From: Anastatus disparis
Taxonomy: Eukaryota > Arthropoda > Insecta > Hymenoptera > Eupelmidae
Assembly: GCA_017163975.1 (NCBI GenBank)
Contig: JAFFSR010000246.1
Location: 665,501-729,500, forward strand
Reading direction: 5' to 3'
DNA length: 64,000 nt
In this document: in pieces, positions 46,101-56,919 of the stretch
Numbering within the stretch: the first letter of the stretch is position 1
How the letters are laid out: the number at the start of each line of letters is the position of its first letter
Notes under the pieces: model-generated
What the model was told of the DNA's origin: nothing
Database searches by the model: none
What the model saw: only the letters and a program-made list of their open reading frames with translations
Made by a program: the position numbers and the translations under genes

Positions 46101-47131
46101 CAAACCAGGGCTAAAAGATACCAAAAAGCATCAACCAAAGAATTTAAATTAAATAGGATAAAATTAGCTCATAATCGCGAAAATCTTCGAAAGAAACGAG
46201 AGAGTATAGAAGGAATAACTTATAAAAGTAATTGTGGTATTTCATCAGACAATAAGATTGATGAGACGAAAATTTGTGAACAGATCGTTACGATTTCAAC
46301 TGAAAACAGTATTATTTATTTTGATTTGGAAACGAGTGGATTAAAATCCACAGATGAAATATTGGAAATAGCAGCTATATGTGGCGATTTAGAATTCAGC
46401 GTTTATATCAAACCAACTTCAGAAATCTCATCTAGTGCTTCTGACGTTAATGGTTTATATATATTTGGCGATGAATTGTATTTCCGCAATAAGAAAGTAA
46501 TAACTTTGGATGTAGCTGATGCATTGGAATCTTTTTATGAATTTTTATGTTTGTTTGAAAATCCAATTATATTAGTAGCGCACAATGCATCTTTTGATAT
46601 ATCACGACTGTTAAAGTCAATTATTGACAATGGGATGGAAAAACAATTTGAGATTATTCATGGTTTTGCTGATAGTTTGCCAATATTACGAAAACATTTC
46701 CCAGAACGTAAAGGACCTGGAAAATTTAAACTGTCAGTTTTAGCAAAAGATATTTTAAATAAGGCAGATGGTAATTTTCACGAAGCATTATTTGATGTTC
46801 AAATATTAAAACAGTTAATGCTTAATAAAGAGCGAGAAATCCCAGTTTATTTTAAGAAATATGCACATGTTTTAGTTGAAAAAATTGAAAATGAAAGGAT
46901 TCAAACTTATTTAGATACATTGTGTCCTTTAAAAAAAATTGTATCAAGGGATCTCTTAAAAAAATTGCCAAAGCAAGAATTACTTATTATATTCTAAAAG
47001 AAATATTTAGTTTAAAAGGAGAAAATGGCTTATTTGATATGTTGACAGAAAAGACTGAGAGTGGAAAACCAAAAGTTACCAAAAATAAAAAAGTTATTGA
47101 TAAAATTATTAATTTCTTCAAACTAAATTAA
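43189..47131 (+). CDS. DDE transposase fused to a DEDDh exonuclease, four exons
   Basis: Exon 1/2 runs 43189-43602, exon 3 43785-43992, exon 4 45059-46997; donors GTTAGT and GTAAGC and acceptors TTTTACAG and TTTTCAG join in frame. Exon 2 has a CX2C...CX2C ribbon and exon 3 a helical region of the Mutator-like transposase type. Exon 4, numbered from MYPHLET, has catalytic candidates D41 (SYDMGW), D135 (GDEDSS) and E277 (QANESINN), with Cys/His pairs at 80-94 (CVKC...DHDC). From residue 411 a DnaQ-type exonuclease shows FDLET (D415, E417), NASFD (D506) and HEALFD (H567, D572). Two one-base slips in A-runs interrupt reading: near 43383, between the N-terminus and exon 2, and near 46930, after which the natural C-terminus continues in another frame to 47131. 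These may be mutations or sequence errors. The transposase would cut and join element ends; the exonuclease role is unknown. Confidence 0.85.
44025..44503. repeat. Foldback inside transposase intron 3
   Basis: Arms of about 200 bases: AAAATACTGCTTAAAAGTAG with ACTTTAAAGTAGTATTTTA, ATGATCATTCGATGAATC with GATTCATCGAGTGATCAT, and TCCATAATTCCTA with TAGGAATTATGGA. It lies between the exon 3 donor and the exon 4 acceptor, so the pre-mRNA would carry a long hairpin that is spliced out. Confidence 0.8.
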
Positions 47132-47209
47132 AGTTATTGCTTGTATGAAATTAGGTTAATATTAATTTATTTGTAAGAAGATACAGAAAAAATATATGTA
47201 ATATATTTA

Positions 47210-47416
47210 AGGCGACTACGAAAGTTCAGTTAAATTTCATTTTGTAGTTTACAAATTACTCTTTCAGTTTCTAAAATTTTTTGGATTTTTTAATTTTCCA
47301 CCATTTATTATAATCCGTAGAATGGTGAAAAATCAAAAAATCTGAAAAATTTTACATATTGAAAGAGTAATTTGTAAACTCAAAAGTAAAACCTAACCTA
47401 AAATCCGAAGTCACCT
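47210..47416. repeat. Foldback downstream of the transposase gene
   Basis: AGGCGACTACG at the left and CGAAGTCACCT at the right are inverted. Inside, GTTTACAAATTACTCTTTCA pairs with TGAAAGAGTAATTTGTAAAC and TTTTTTGGATTTTTTAATT with the matching A-rich arm. It probably lies in the 3' UTR or just beyond. Confidence 0.75.
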
Positions 47417-48166
47417 AAACCATTTAAATTTTTAATAATAAATGTTTAATAACTGTTGGATAGTATATTGTTTGTAATTTATTATTGTACCTTACTAATA
47501 TATACATTTATATACATATCTATTTATGTTTTTTATATTCTATTGATTATTTATTATTTTATATTTTTACTTCTAAATTATTTGAATTAGAATAATTTTA
47601 ACATAATTTGATTAGTTAAAAATTCTGCTATTTTATTCATATTTATAAAATAATAAAAGTTTCTTATACATCGCAATCTATTTTATGCGTTTTATGTATT
47701 TTTCTTGCAAGATTCAACCTGATTTGAATTTCCGCGGTATATTAACTATAGTCTGAACTGACATAGTATATATATATACTAACGCAACGTTGCCATACTT
47801 TCCTTTCTCTTTGCGTGCCGTGCGAAATCTCAAATTATTTTACAACTTTATAATTGAATATCTTGTAAACTATCTGGTAAATATTATTAAAATTGATAAG
47901 TTTGATGAATTATATATTAAATTATATCATATTAATTTTTCAGAAACTTTCATTAGAAATTTTTAGTGCAATGACTAATTTGAACTTTTTTTCACATGCG
48001 CTCTCATAAGGCTGCGTGTTAAAGTACATATTTTTAATGATTAATTACTCTAAATATTGACGGTAAAATTGTCTGAAATTTGGATAACTACTTCATCTTA
48101 CTATACTTTAACTATATTTAAAATTTTAGAAAGTTTCATTAAAAGTCAATTTCCAAGACAACTCCC
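47417..48166. other. Transposon right end, non-coding
   Basis: AT-rich 3' region of the DNA transposon with no gene, ending in the inverted terminus AAGACAACTCCC. Confidence 0.6.
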
Positions 48167-48170
48167 TTAA

Positions 48171-48860
48171 ATGGCAATTTGTTAAACTTTGCAATCATAC
48201 ACACTTCACAGTCTTTCAACGTATCATCAAATACAGCTTGTTTTAAAGTTTTGATATTAGGAAATTTTAATTGTAATTTTCTTAAATAATCAACTCATGA
48301 ATGGCCCATTCAAAAATGCCACAACATAGCGTAGTTTGTATTAATTTTCTCCGTCGTTTTTGTATTTTCAATCTCACATTAAGATTCTTCACTGACTTTG
48401 AAATCATGCGATTTACAATTATTTCTGTCTGCAATCTAAATATTTTTCTTCTTTGACTGTCTGATTTTCTTGCTTTTCATTAAATTGATTATTTTCTTCA
48501 ATATTCTGTTCTTCATTCATTCTACTTGTCGTCACATATACTAGAACCTGTCTTTGTTTTTAATTATTTTCTGTCGCTTCTGATTCAAATTCAGTCAAAC
48601 AATATGGCTGATTATATATTGGTAAGGATGAAAAATTTTCATTTAAGTTTTCCATGCAGATTACTCTGTTTAAAATAATAAATTTTCCATCAGTCGTATT
48701 AGTTTGCACGCTTCCTTCTTCCTTAGATTTAAGATTTACGCTGCAGTCTTTATTTGCGCATTGGATTCCGTCTAGTTGTTCAATAAATGTCCTGAAAATC
48801 AATTTTGAATTTGTCAAACGTTCTGTCGCACCACTGTCAGCACTCGGTTCATTAGTCTTC
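48171..48860 (-). pseudogene. copia-2 protease and integrase zinc finger
   Basis: Minus strand from 48860: SADSGATERL carries the retropepsin Asp-Ser-Gly. DGKFIILNRVICMENLNENF follows, the end of the protease before a decayed linker. LWHFXMGHS, YLRKLQLKFPNIK and CEVCMIAKFNKLPF (near 48330-48170) form the HHCC finger of copia integrase up to the TTAA site where the transposon is inserted. Several stops. Confidence 0.75.
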
Positions 48861-48881
48861 TTGTTTCTAGATTCTAATTGG

Positions 48882-50930
48882 TTAAAACTGCCTCATTTTT
48901 TTATATTTTCCTCTGTTATATTTTACATAATTTTCTTGTCTCCTTTTATTGACAGATTTTGCTCGTTTTTGATTGACATTATTAATTAGATTAGCTATCT
49001 TATTTGTGAATGCTGTCCGACCTGTACTTTCTTTACTTTTATTATTATAATATTTTGATTCATACCTTTTTCTGACTTTCTGTCTCGAGTGTCCCTGACG
49101 CTTTGGACATGTTGAGATCACATGGTCACGAGTAAATCTCTGACAAAAGAAACACTTCTTTATGCTATTTCCCTGTCGTGGGCAATCACTGGCACAGTTT
49201 CCATAGCTGTCGTATTCAAAACATCTCACTTTCTGTATCGCCTTTCATATGGCCGTCATAACTGTCGTTTGTCTTTCAACCTGTATAATAAGTAACTTTA
49301 GTTTATCATAAGATAACCCTTTCTCCATTACAATTTCTGTCATAAAATATATTCCTTCTACTTGATGTACTTTGCTTATGATAGCATTATCAAAGAAATC
49401 TCTTTCGTTTTCTTCAGGCAACAATTTAACTTTAGGCATGTTATTATAACTTCTTACTATTTCTTCAAATCTGTCTATAAAATTAACTGCCTTTTCTTTC
49501 GCTGAATTATACTGTATGTTGTATAATTTTCTTTATACTAGATGGAGTTACATTTATCTCACTTAATTTAATTTCTTTAAATTCTGTTCAACAATTCAAC
49601 TGGATCTTTAATTTCCATAAGTCTAACATGATAGTCTTTATCTATTCTATTTATTAAAATATCACGAACTTTCATTTGCTACAATAGTACTATCTACAAC
49701 ATACAATAAGTCCAGCGAACTTAATTCAGACAAAATAATCCAAAGTTCTCAAATTTAATTTGAGTCGTTAAAATTAAATAAATATAATTATAAATATAAT
49801 AGCGTTTTACTGGTCCGTCTTTTCCAGTCAGTCAAGTTTTGATAATTTCTGTCAACTGTTTAAAAACGTCTAAAATATTGTCGTTTTCTTTATTAAGTCT
49901 TTTATCAACTTTTATTTGGATTAAACGCAATATTTTCAGTTTATTTACCGGTCCTAAGTGTTCGTCCAAGTGTTCTGTCAAGTTCCCGAATCCTTTTGCA
50001 TTAAGTGTATAATTTTTCAAAATCATTGTTTACCTTATATGTCGTTTTGCTGTCTTTGGATTTATCTGTCCTTTCTGCCTTGTTACCTGTAGTGATCCTC
50101 CTTTCCCTGTTCAAATTCCTCCCTCATCAAATCCAAAGTCTGGCTGCCAAAGACCCGCGTGGCGCTTCCCTCCTTTATCATCAAAGTCATTAAAGCGTCA
50201 TTTTTTTTTCTCTCTATTCTTCTTCTCTTTTGTTCTTTGCCATTTCTGTCTTAACTGAATTAAGCTTATCCATTACCTTGTCCAATTTGTCAGATAGGTC
50301 TAAATCAAAATTTTCATTATAATAATAATGCTTAAAAATCTTACCCTCATCGTCAAATTTTCTGTCATAATTTTTTTCTATTTTATTGACAAAACAACGA
50401 AATATTTATTTATAAATTTTTTTTTTTAACTTTTTATTTGACTTTACCTGCCAATTTTGATTTAATCATTTCATTCATTCTGTTTTCTGTCTCTATCTTT
50501 ATTTCTGTCGTTTCAATCGTAATGTGATCCCATACGCTCTTCTCTGTCTTTAGCTCCGTCTTCGTTCTTATTTTCATCTGTGTTTTCCGTCGTATACATA
50601 TTTTTCCAATACATCATTCAATTTTGCTGTCAAATCTTTGATTTGTTTTTGTCTTTCTTAATCTGTCACTATTTGACCTCCTGCAGTTACTTTGACTACA
50701 GTTTTCACAGAGCCGTCTTCAAAACCGTCACTTGATTCTACTTTCTGTTCTGTCTCGTTATATAGCCCCTCCGTCTTCTCAGTCTCATTGCTGTCGTTAA
50801 TTCTGTCTTTTCTCTCTTTCTTATCAGTCATAGTGTGGCCACCTGTCGTACAATAGGGCATATATAATCTGTCTTCACTCTGTCTTCATCTCTGTGACTG
50901 TCCTTATCACCAGGTCAAATTCTTTACTCG
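48882..50930 (-). pseudogene. gag: copia-2 gag remnant
   Basis: Minus-strand pieces from a likely start near 50840 (MTDKKERKDRINDSNE...), through charged segments and a capsid-like stretch (49832-50026, LRLIQIKVDKRLNKENDN), to a basic region with Cys/His knuckles (48882-49229: CFEYDSYGNCASDC and CFFCQRFTRDHVISTC). The last has six instead of four residues before the His, so it departs from the standard knuckle. Broken by many stops. Confidence 0.65.
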
Positions 50931-53163
50931 TAACGTACTTGTCAACTATATAGGAATAGTAAACCAATATAAATAAAATTCATATAATTTTGCCAAACAC
51001 AAGTAAAACTAGAAAGTTTACGTTAGAGTTAATTATATATATATGAGCTTAATAGACCGAACACAAGCCCTTCAAGCTCAATATATCTATAAAAATAAAG
51101 TGAATCAACCTAGTATGCCGAACACAAGCAATATTAGGTCATTCATATTTATGACAATTTAAAAGAATCAATCTAACATGCCAAACACAAGCAATGTTAA
51201 ATCAATCAAATTTGCCAGTTATTTATGTATATTTTTATATTTATAATTATACATATGTGCTATTATTCCCATACACAATATACTGAACACAAGTATTACT
51301 ATGTTTGTGAAAGCAGCAACTATGATCGATCAATATTATTTTTTTTTAAACCATGGATATATTTATTAAAATATATTTTTATATACGTACGTTCAAGCTT
51401 AATAAAATGAAATTTTTAATTTGAAATAATCATTATTCATTACTTAATTTGTATTCAATTTGTCATAGTTTTGAATACAATGCTGCCTTCAATAACTGTC
51501 ATATACATATTCTCATGAGGATGTTTTGTGAAGTTGCAATAAACTTCTTTCCTCTGTATAATGATAATTTCAATTAATTAAATATTCTTAAATATATTTT
51601 TCTTAAAGTCGTTCTTTTCTGTCTTTTTCTTTTTTTTTTTTAATCGGTCTTTTGTATACATTTACGTAAACTTTATTTTTGTCCGCTTTGATTTAGTTTG
51701 TTTCGCTTCACTAATTCTGTCTCTTTCTTAATCTGTCATTTTTATTGCAACGACGCGCACATTCCTACACTGAAAAAAGGTTGGTACTCTACTAGCGCCG
51801 CGTGTCGGTAAACAACAGCGCTCGAGTTTCGAATGTACGTTTTCCTAATTCCGTGCAACATACGTCCTAATTCCGTGCAACATACGTCCTAAACCGTCGT
51901 CCTAAATCGAAGGACGAGGCTTCTACTCAACGTTTGCGTTACGTATGAGCTAAAGTCGCGCGAATGCTTTCCAAAAGCGGACAGCATACGTTCTAAATGG
52001 AAAGCGCACATGGCGGCCCGCCGTTAGAGCATTATATATCCGCAAGAGGGCATCTTTTGCGCCAACCTTTTTTCAGTGTATACATATACGATCACACTTA
52101 TATGCTGTCTCTTTTCTTTATGCTATAACCATGTTATACGTACATATATATACCTGCGAGTTTATTCTCGCCTTTTAGCAGTCACTGTCTTTCTGTCTTT
52201 TTCTAATTGCGCGCGCACGTCTTCACGGTCTTTTTATTGTACATGGCGTCGATGTCTTTTCATCAACTCGACTTGGGCCTATGGCCGCCATGTTTGTGTG
52301 CATTATTCTCTTTCAGTTTGCAGAAGTCAGGCCAATGCCTTTCTTCCTTCAAGCAATCATACTTAGTATTTCAACATAAAAACGCGTCCGTTTTTACATT
52401 TATTTTTAATCATAGCGAAATTTAACCAAATCTAAGCGGCATTTTTGCAAATATTAGTTTTTAACCGGTTTTCATTTATTTCTGTCTATACCGTCATGAA
52501 TCTGTTCAGACCTCGCGCGTGCATCCACTATACATACATATATATACACACACATACACATATATATGTATATACATATACACACATACACATACATAAA
52601 AACCTTCTTCACTTCGTGTTGTCGTTTATTCAGTCTATCAATTTTATTTTGTGCGTGCATGGTCTTTTCTCTCGTTCTAGATGCATACACACACACGCAC
52701 ACACAAAGCATAAAAAAAATAATTTTTCTCGTGCACGCATGAATCTGTCATACTCAAACACATTGCGTCATTTTACCCAACATGGCGACTCATTTTATTT
52801 CTCTCTCACTTTCTCTCTCTATAGACTAGTGCACGACGCTATCTATCCTCTGTCCTTTTCTTTCTTTCTATAAGCGTGTATACAACGCCATTTCTGTCTT
52901 ATAGAATTGAGAGAGAATTAAAGACAAATTCTTACCCGGAGTCAACTCCTTTTTCTTTTTTTTTCTTTCTCCTTTTTCTCCCCCAGCTGTCCTTCGTTCT
53001 GTCTTTTCGTTCCATGACTCGCCATCTCTGACGCTTTCACCAGGGGATAAAGAACAATACAACAATTCACTAAACAGACTGATGCACGCTCCAAACCACA
53101 CAAACCTTTTTCTCAATTTTATTAAATAAAACGCGCAGTTAAAAGCACTCTGGGCCCATAACC
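50931..53163 (-). repeat. copia-2 long leader with short repeats
   Basis: 2.2 kb between the upstream LTR and gag (1.9 kb without the MITE). The 14-base phrase GCTTGTGTTYGGCA (minus strand) recurs about every 62 bases (about 50991, 51055, 51116, 51179), with a weaker one near 51281. CA/TA microsatellites at 52530-52600 and 52680-52710 give rise to spurious frames. CT-rich stretches abound at the LTR end. No protein is supported. Confidence 0.6.
51768..52078. mobile_element. TA-site MITE in the copia-2 leader
   Basis: Inverted ends CACTGAAAAAAGGTTGG, TA on both sides (51766-51767 and 52079-52080), 311 bases, much GC-richer than its host. It contains a 22-base tandem duplication (CCTAATTCCGTGCAACATAC twice). 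CACTGAAAAA-type ends with TA duplication are common among insect MITEs. Confidence 0.9.
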
Positions 53164-53406
53164 TGTTAAATAATTAATAAAAGCAGAGCACAATTTTTAT
53201 TAAATGAAAAGTATTTATTTAATCAATACAAGAATAACTTAATTAAATGATCTCTCTATACAATAATGAAATACAAGCTCTGACTTTAACAGACGGACTT
53301 GAACTGAACTGAACGACGACGAGACGCAACTTGATTCTCTTCAACTGTCTACTAAAATATTCTCAATAGGTGGCAACACCTAGTATGAGTGTGTATATTT
53401 TCAACA
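53164..53406 (-). repeat. copia-2 5' LTR
   Basis: Identical, base for base as I read it, to 40532-40774. On its inner side lies the minus-strand primer site GGTTATGGGCCCAGAG. Confidence 0.95.
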
Positions 53407-54203
53407 TGTTTTGTAAATATTAATTTATAATATTAATCAATTTATTATTATTATTCAAAACTTTTGATTTCTACGACAACATTTTTACAAAATAAATCTT
53501 TTTGTTGTTTCATACTTTATTATGTTTTATTATTAATAATGAATAGTTATAATTTCCTATTAAAATTAAATTACTACTACACCTATGTACACCTTCTACT
53601 TACTATTTCAGAGACAAGCCTATATATTAGAGTGGAGAGAAAAAAAAATATAAAAACAAGTCCCTTTAAAATGATTCTATTTGGTCCAAAGAGTAGCTGT
53701 GAATTTTTTCAGATTGTTATTGTACGTAGAACATTTTAAGAATGTCCGAGTTTTTTTGTACGTGCTTATTGAATATATTCATATTTATATCACTATATAT
53801 TTTTTTGTATTAATAGCATTAAAATATAATATCATTACTGTTTAATACAATATATTTTAATAATAATAGATTATCAATTATGCATGCTAATAATTTAGAA
53901 CAATCGTAAATTCTTATTTCTCCGAAACAGAATTTTGTTGTTCTAACATCCGAAGTAGAATTTTCTTGCGCTGTCCGACGAGTTAGAATTATATTGTACT
54001 GAGCTCGAATGAGAATTGTATTGCATTGGTCACCGAAATAGAATTATGTTACACTGGTCTGTGAAGGAGAATTTTGTTGACGCGTTACCGGAATCAGCAT
54101 TGTGTTGCATTATGATTCGAAAGAGACTTTTATTGAATTGGATTTGAAATAGCATTTTGTTGCGAGCACTTCTGAAGTAGAATCTTATGATTAGGAGGCG
54201 TCG

Positions 54204-55263
54204 AAATAATACATGAATTTAATAAACAATCATAGATTATTTTATTACTTACTAATGTCAAATTATTTTTGTCTTTTATGCTATAATATTGAAAAAAACA
54301 ATTATTTATATAAAAATTATTTCTTTTTATTACTATTTAGTTTTTGAATAACACTAATTTAAACATTCGTTTTATAACACAACATATAAAAAAGTTGAGA
54401 TTTAAATTAGAACAAGACAAATATAAATGACCTTTTATAAAACAAAATTTTCAAGGGTTTGCTTTAGACCTATACTAAGAGAAAATTCATGCTAATAGAG
54501 CATGCGAACTGCCATCTACGCGAGCATATAAAACATTGATACAAATATGACAGGCGTGAGAAGCTCTATTAGTATTAGATTACCTTATACTAAAAAAGAT
54601 GGTATGGAGAGTAACTAAAGCATAAACGGCATTCACTGATGACTCGCGTGGTATACTTCGATGACTCCCCACTCTCATATCCTTTGTTTGCTTGAGTCGC
54701 TTCCTCTTTTGGGTGGCGACGCGAGCAAACACGGCTGGTCTATATCCAAAATCATGTCGCAAATTTTGTTAACGTATTTTCGTAGCGTAAATCTTTTATT
54801 TCTTTTCTTTTCTTTTTTCATGGAGGGAGATACGTTATAAATATAATCTGTTAAACTTTGTAACTATCAATAATTAACTTTATAACTTAAAATTTAATTA
54901 TTTTAAACCGCTGGAGGGCAGATAAGCATGTACGATTTTACACCAGAGATATTTCGAAGTAGCGTTGGTCTAGTGCGTAACGTTCGCGCTTTTCCTTTTG
55001 AGTACGCGAGTTCAACTGTTGGTTAGAACCACTTTTTTTAAACTTTTTTTTTTATTATTTCAATAGTTTTTATTACTTTTTTTTATTTTCTATTTTTTTA
55101 TTAATTTTAAAATCTATTTTTTCACAAGTTACTTGTATGCTCGTTTTTTTTTACTAATATTTTTAAATAAATTATTCCATATAGGAAATAATTTAAAATA
55201 TTAGTAAATTAATAATAGTGATGTTTACAATACTATAGTTCAATTTTGTCTTTATAAACATAT
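54204..55263. other. Spacer with one tRNA-like stretch
   Basis: 54958-55030 reads GCGTTGGTCTAGTGCGTAAC and, 40 bases on, GCGAGTTCAACTG, a box A/box B-like pair at tRNA spacing, but no cloverleaf closes. CTAATAGAGC/GCTCTATTAG form an inverted pair at about 54493 and 54570. No gene. Confidence 0.35.
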
Positions 55264-56919
55264 TGTTACGTTCAGCATATAAGTCAAACAATTTTTGTAA
55301 TGGATGATTGTATTTCAGCCATCCATCGACTTCCGTTTGACTAACGCGCGAGCGCTACGTCTCCGGGGATGGAAGTCTAAAAAAAAAGATGCAGCAAGGA
55401 TAGGTAGAACAATAGAAAAAAAACAACCCATGTCATTGCCAAAATTTTATCAATTTATTTCTTTTTCCCTCTTCAATTTACCTAAAAAGCCTTGCTTCGT
55501 ACATAGTTAATTAAATTTTTTTTTTTATTAATATATTTGTTTTACTTCGTGGCAAACCGGGTTACCCCATACCAAGTTTTCTTTTTCTTTTCTTTGCATT
55601 TCCTTTCTGAACTTTTCTTTTTCTAATTTTAATTCTAATTTTCAACAATTCGTGACGCTCAACATTTACTCAGCGAATTAGCAATAGAATCAACGCGTTC
55701 CCGAGACATGTTTTTCTCTCCATCTTTTCTTTTTAAAATTTACAATTAACCAATATTGAAAGACTCTCTACCTTGTTTAATTTTGTCGTTCCTGGTGTAA
55801 ATCTCTGCTTCCTCCCGCGTTCTCCCTGCTCTCCAATAGATATAGTTCCTGGTTACTTGAAATTTAAATAAACTTCTTCTTTCCTTAAATGCAACTGGGT
55901 CTCCTTTGTTGAGATGACGCAGAGATGGGCGGTGGCTGGCTGCTGCAGGCTCTTGATGACGTATCGGCTTCTGGGCGAAATTGACGTGGTCAGCAAGAAG
56001 TTGGTCGGAAGAAAGAAGACCCCCGCCTGCAAGCTTAGAGCTTTATACTCTAAGTCAAGCTTCTAGAAGTTTCGTTGTTGCTAACGGCGATCTGTGTTTC
56101 TGCCCATTCGTATGATGTTCAGCTATTCTGATTGGTTGCCAGTCAACCCTCCCTGTATGGTTTTTTCTGGAAACCATAACTTCAGTTGACTAGAAGGAGG
56201 TCAACTCGAAGTTTATTGGCAATTACTTTCTGCCGTTATCTTTTCGGTTTCCTGTTTTTTTGATATTCCGCCAAAGCTTTTCTATTAAGTTTTGCAGTAC
56301 TTGTATAATTACACCCATAAATTGGTTTTAATGTCCCTCCACTCTGTACTTTTCTTCAGGGACGGCCTTATCTGTTTTCATACTGCGCTTTATTCCCCTA
56401 CCGCTTTGCTGAAATCTTTTCATACTCCTCTCAGTTAACTTTGTGTTTTTCTGTGAAGCCGTTCATCGTTGTCAGGCTTATCGCTTTTTCTAAGCTTGCC
56501 GCCTGCCCGTATCTTTTTTTAGCATGCTATTCAGCTTATACTTCTCCTTCCTTTGTTGTTTCATGCGGCCGCCGAGCCTTGATTTCATTGAGGTCAACTG
56601 GATTTGTTGCTATTTACCCCTCGTATTTGTTTATTTATTATTTTATGGCGATTATTTTCGCTTTTATTTATTATTAATATTGTTGTTCCTATTTATATTT
56701 TGTTTTTAACAATTTATAATGAACCCTGTGACTTCAGCTTATGTTTCTTTTTGGTTTCCTTCAGCCACTGCTTGATCTCAATTTCTTACGTCGTGCTATT
56801 TATTTCTTGTGTTCGTTTATTTAGTACTTGATCCATCTTATTTTTTTCTTTTATTATTTTATCATTTAAAATAAAATTTTTGTTTTAACATTGATTGGTA
56901 ATGAAGTCGGTTCATTACA
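55264..56919 (-). repeat. Candidate 3' LTR of the envelope-bearing element
   Basis: Minus strand begins TGTAATGAACCGACTTCATT immediately after the purine tract GGGTGGGGAGG (56920-56930) and ends CTGAACGTAACA at 55264. A TATA box on the minus strand (GAGTATAAAGCTC, about 56046) would lie ~875 bases into the LTR. TTAATAAAAAAAA near 55520 may be the poly(A) signal. The second LTR lies outside the window, so length and ends are inferred from the TG...CA termini and the adjoining purine tract. Confidence 0.5.

Larger units (their letters stand above)
42904..48166 (+). mobile_element. DNA transposon with transposase-exonuclease gene
   Basis: A 5263-bp insertion in the copia-2 integrase. Termini GGGAGTTGTCTT are inverted (42904-42915 and 48155-48166) and flanked by TTAA duplications (42900-42903 and 48167-48170). 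Removing it restores continuous copia integrase reading on the minus strand, which fixes both ends. TTAA duplication plus a GGG start fits the Kolobok superfamily (piggyBac also uses TTAA but its ends usually begin CC). It carries one spliced gene and two small foldbacks. Confidence 0.92.
40532..53406 (-). mobile_element. Ty1/copia element with nested insertions (copia-2)
   Basis: Minus-strand copia bounded by 243-base LTRs that I read as identical, flanked by TGTTT (40527-40531 and 53407-53411). Minus-strand landmarks: the primer site GGTTATGGGCCCAGAG next to the upstream LTR matches the internal initiator-Met tRNA site used by copia. A GGGAGGGAG polypurine tract abuts the downstream LTR. 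Without the 5263-bp transposon and the 311-bp MITE it would be about 7.3 kb. Coding parts are broken and the integrase core is missing. Confidence 0.93.
40253..54203. mobile_element. Foldback element with 28-bp tandem arms, holding copia-2
   Basis: Outer inverted repeats at 40253-40531 and about 53930-54203 begin CGACGCCTCCTAATCATAAG and match over some 275 bases. Each arm is about nine tandem units of ~28 bases (CAACAAAATTCTACTTCGG and variants). AAAT flanks both ends (40249-40252 and 54204-54207). Without copia-2 the element is about 1.1 kb. Arms made of short tandem units recall Drosophila FB elements. Confidence 0.85.

Noticed and set aside
50038..50193. Direct role of the minus/plus small frames as host genes in 48-51 kb
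   Set aside because: Minus-strand pieces fit copia gag in order; plus-strand ones are CT-rich shadows.
52076..52873. Plus-strand frames in the copia-2 leader
   Set aside because: Driven by CA/TA microsatellites and CT-rich DNA; no features.
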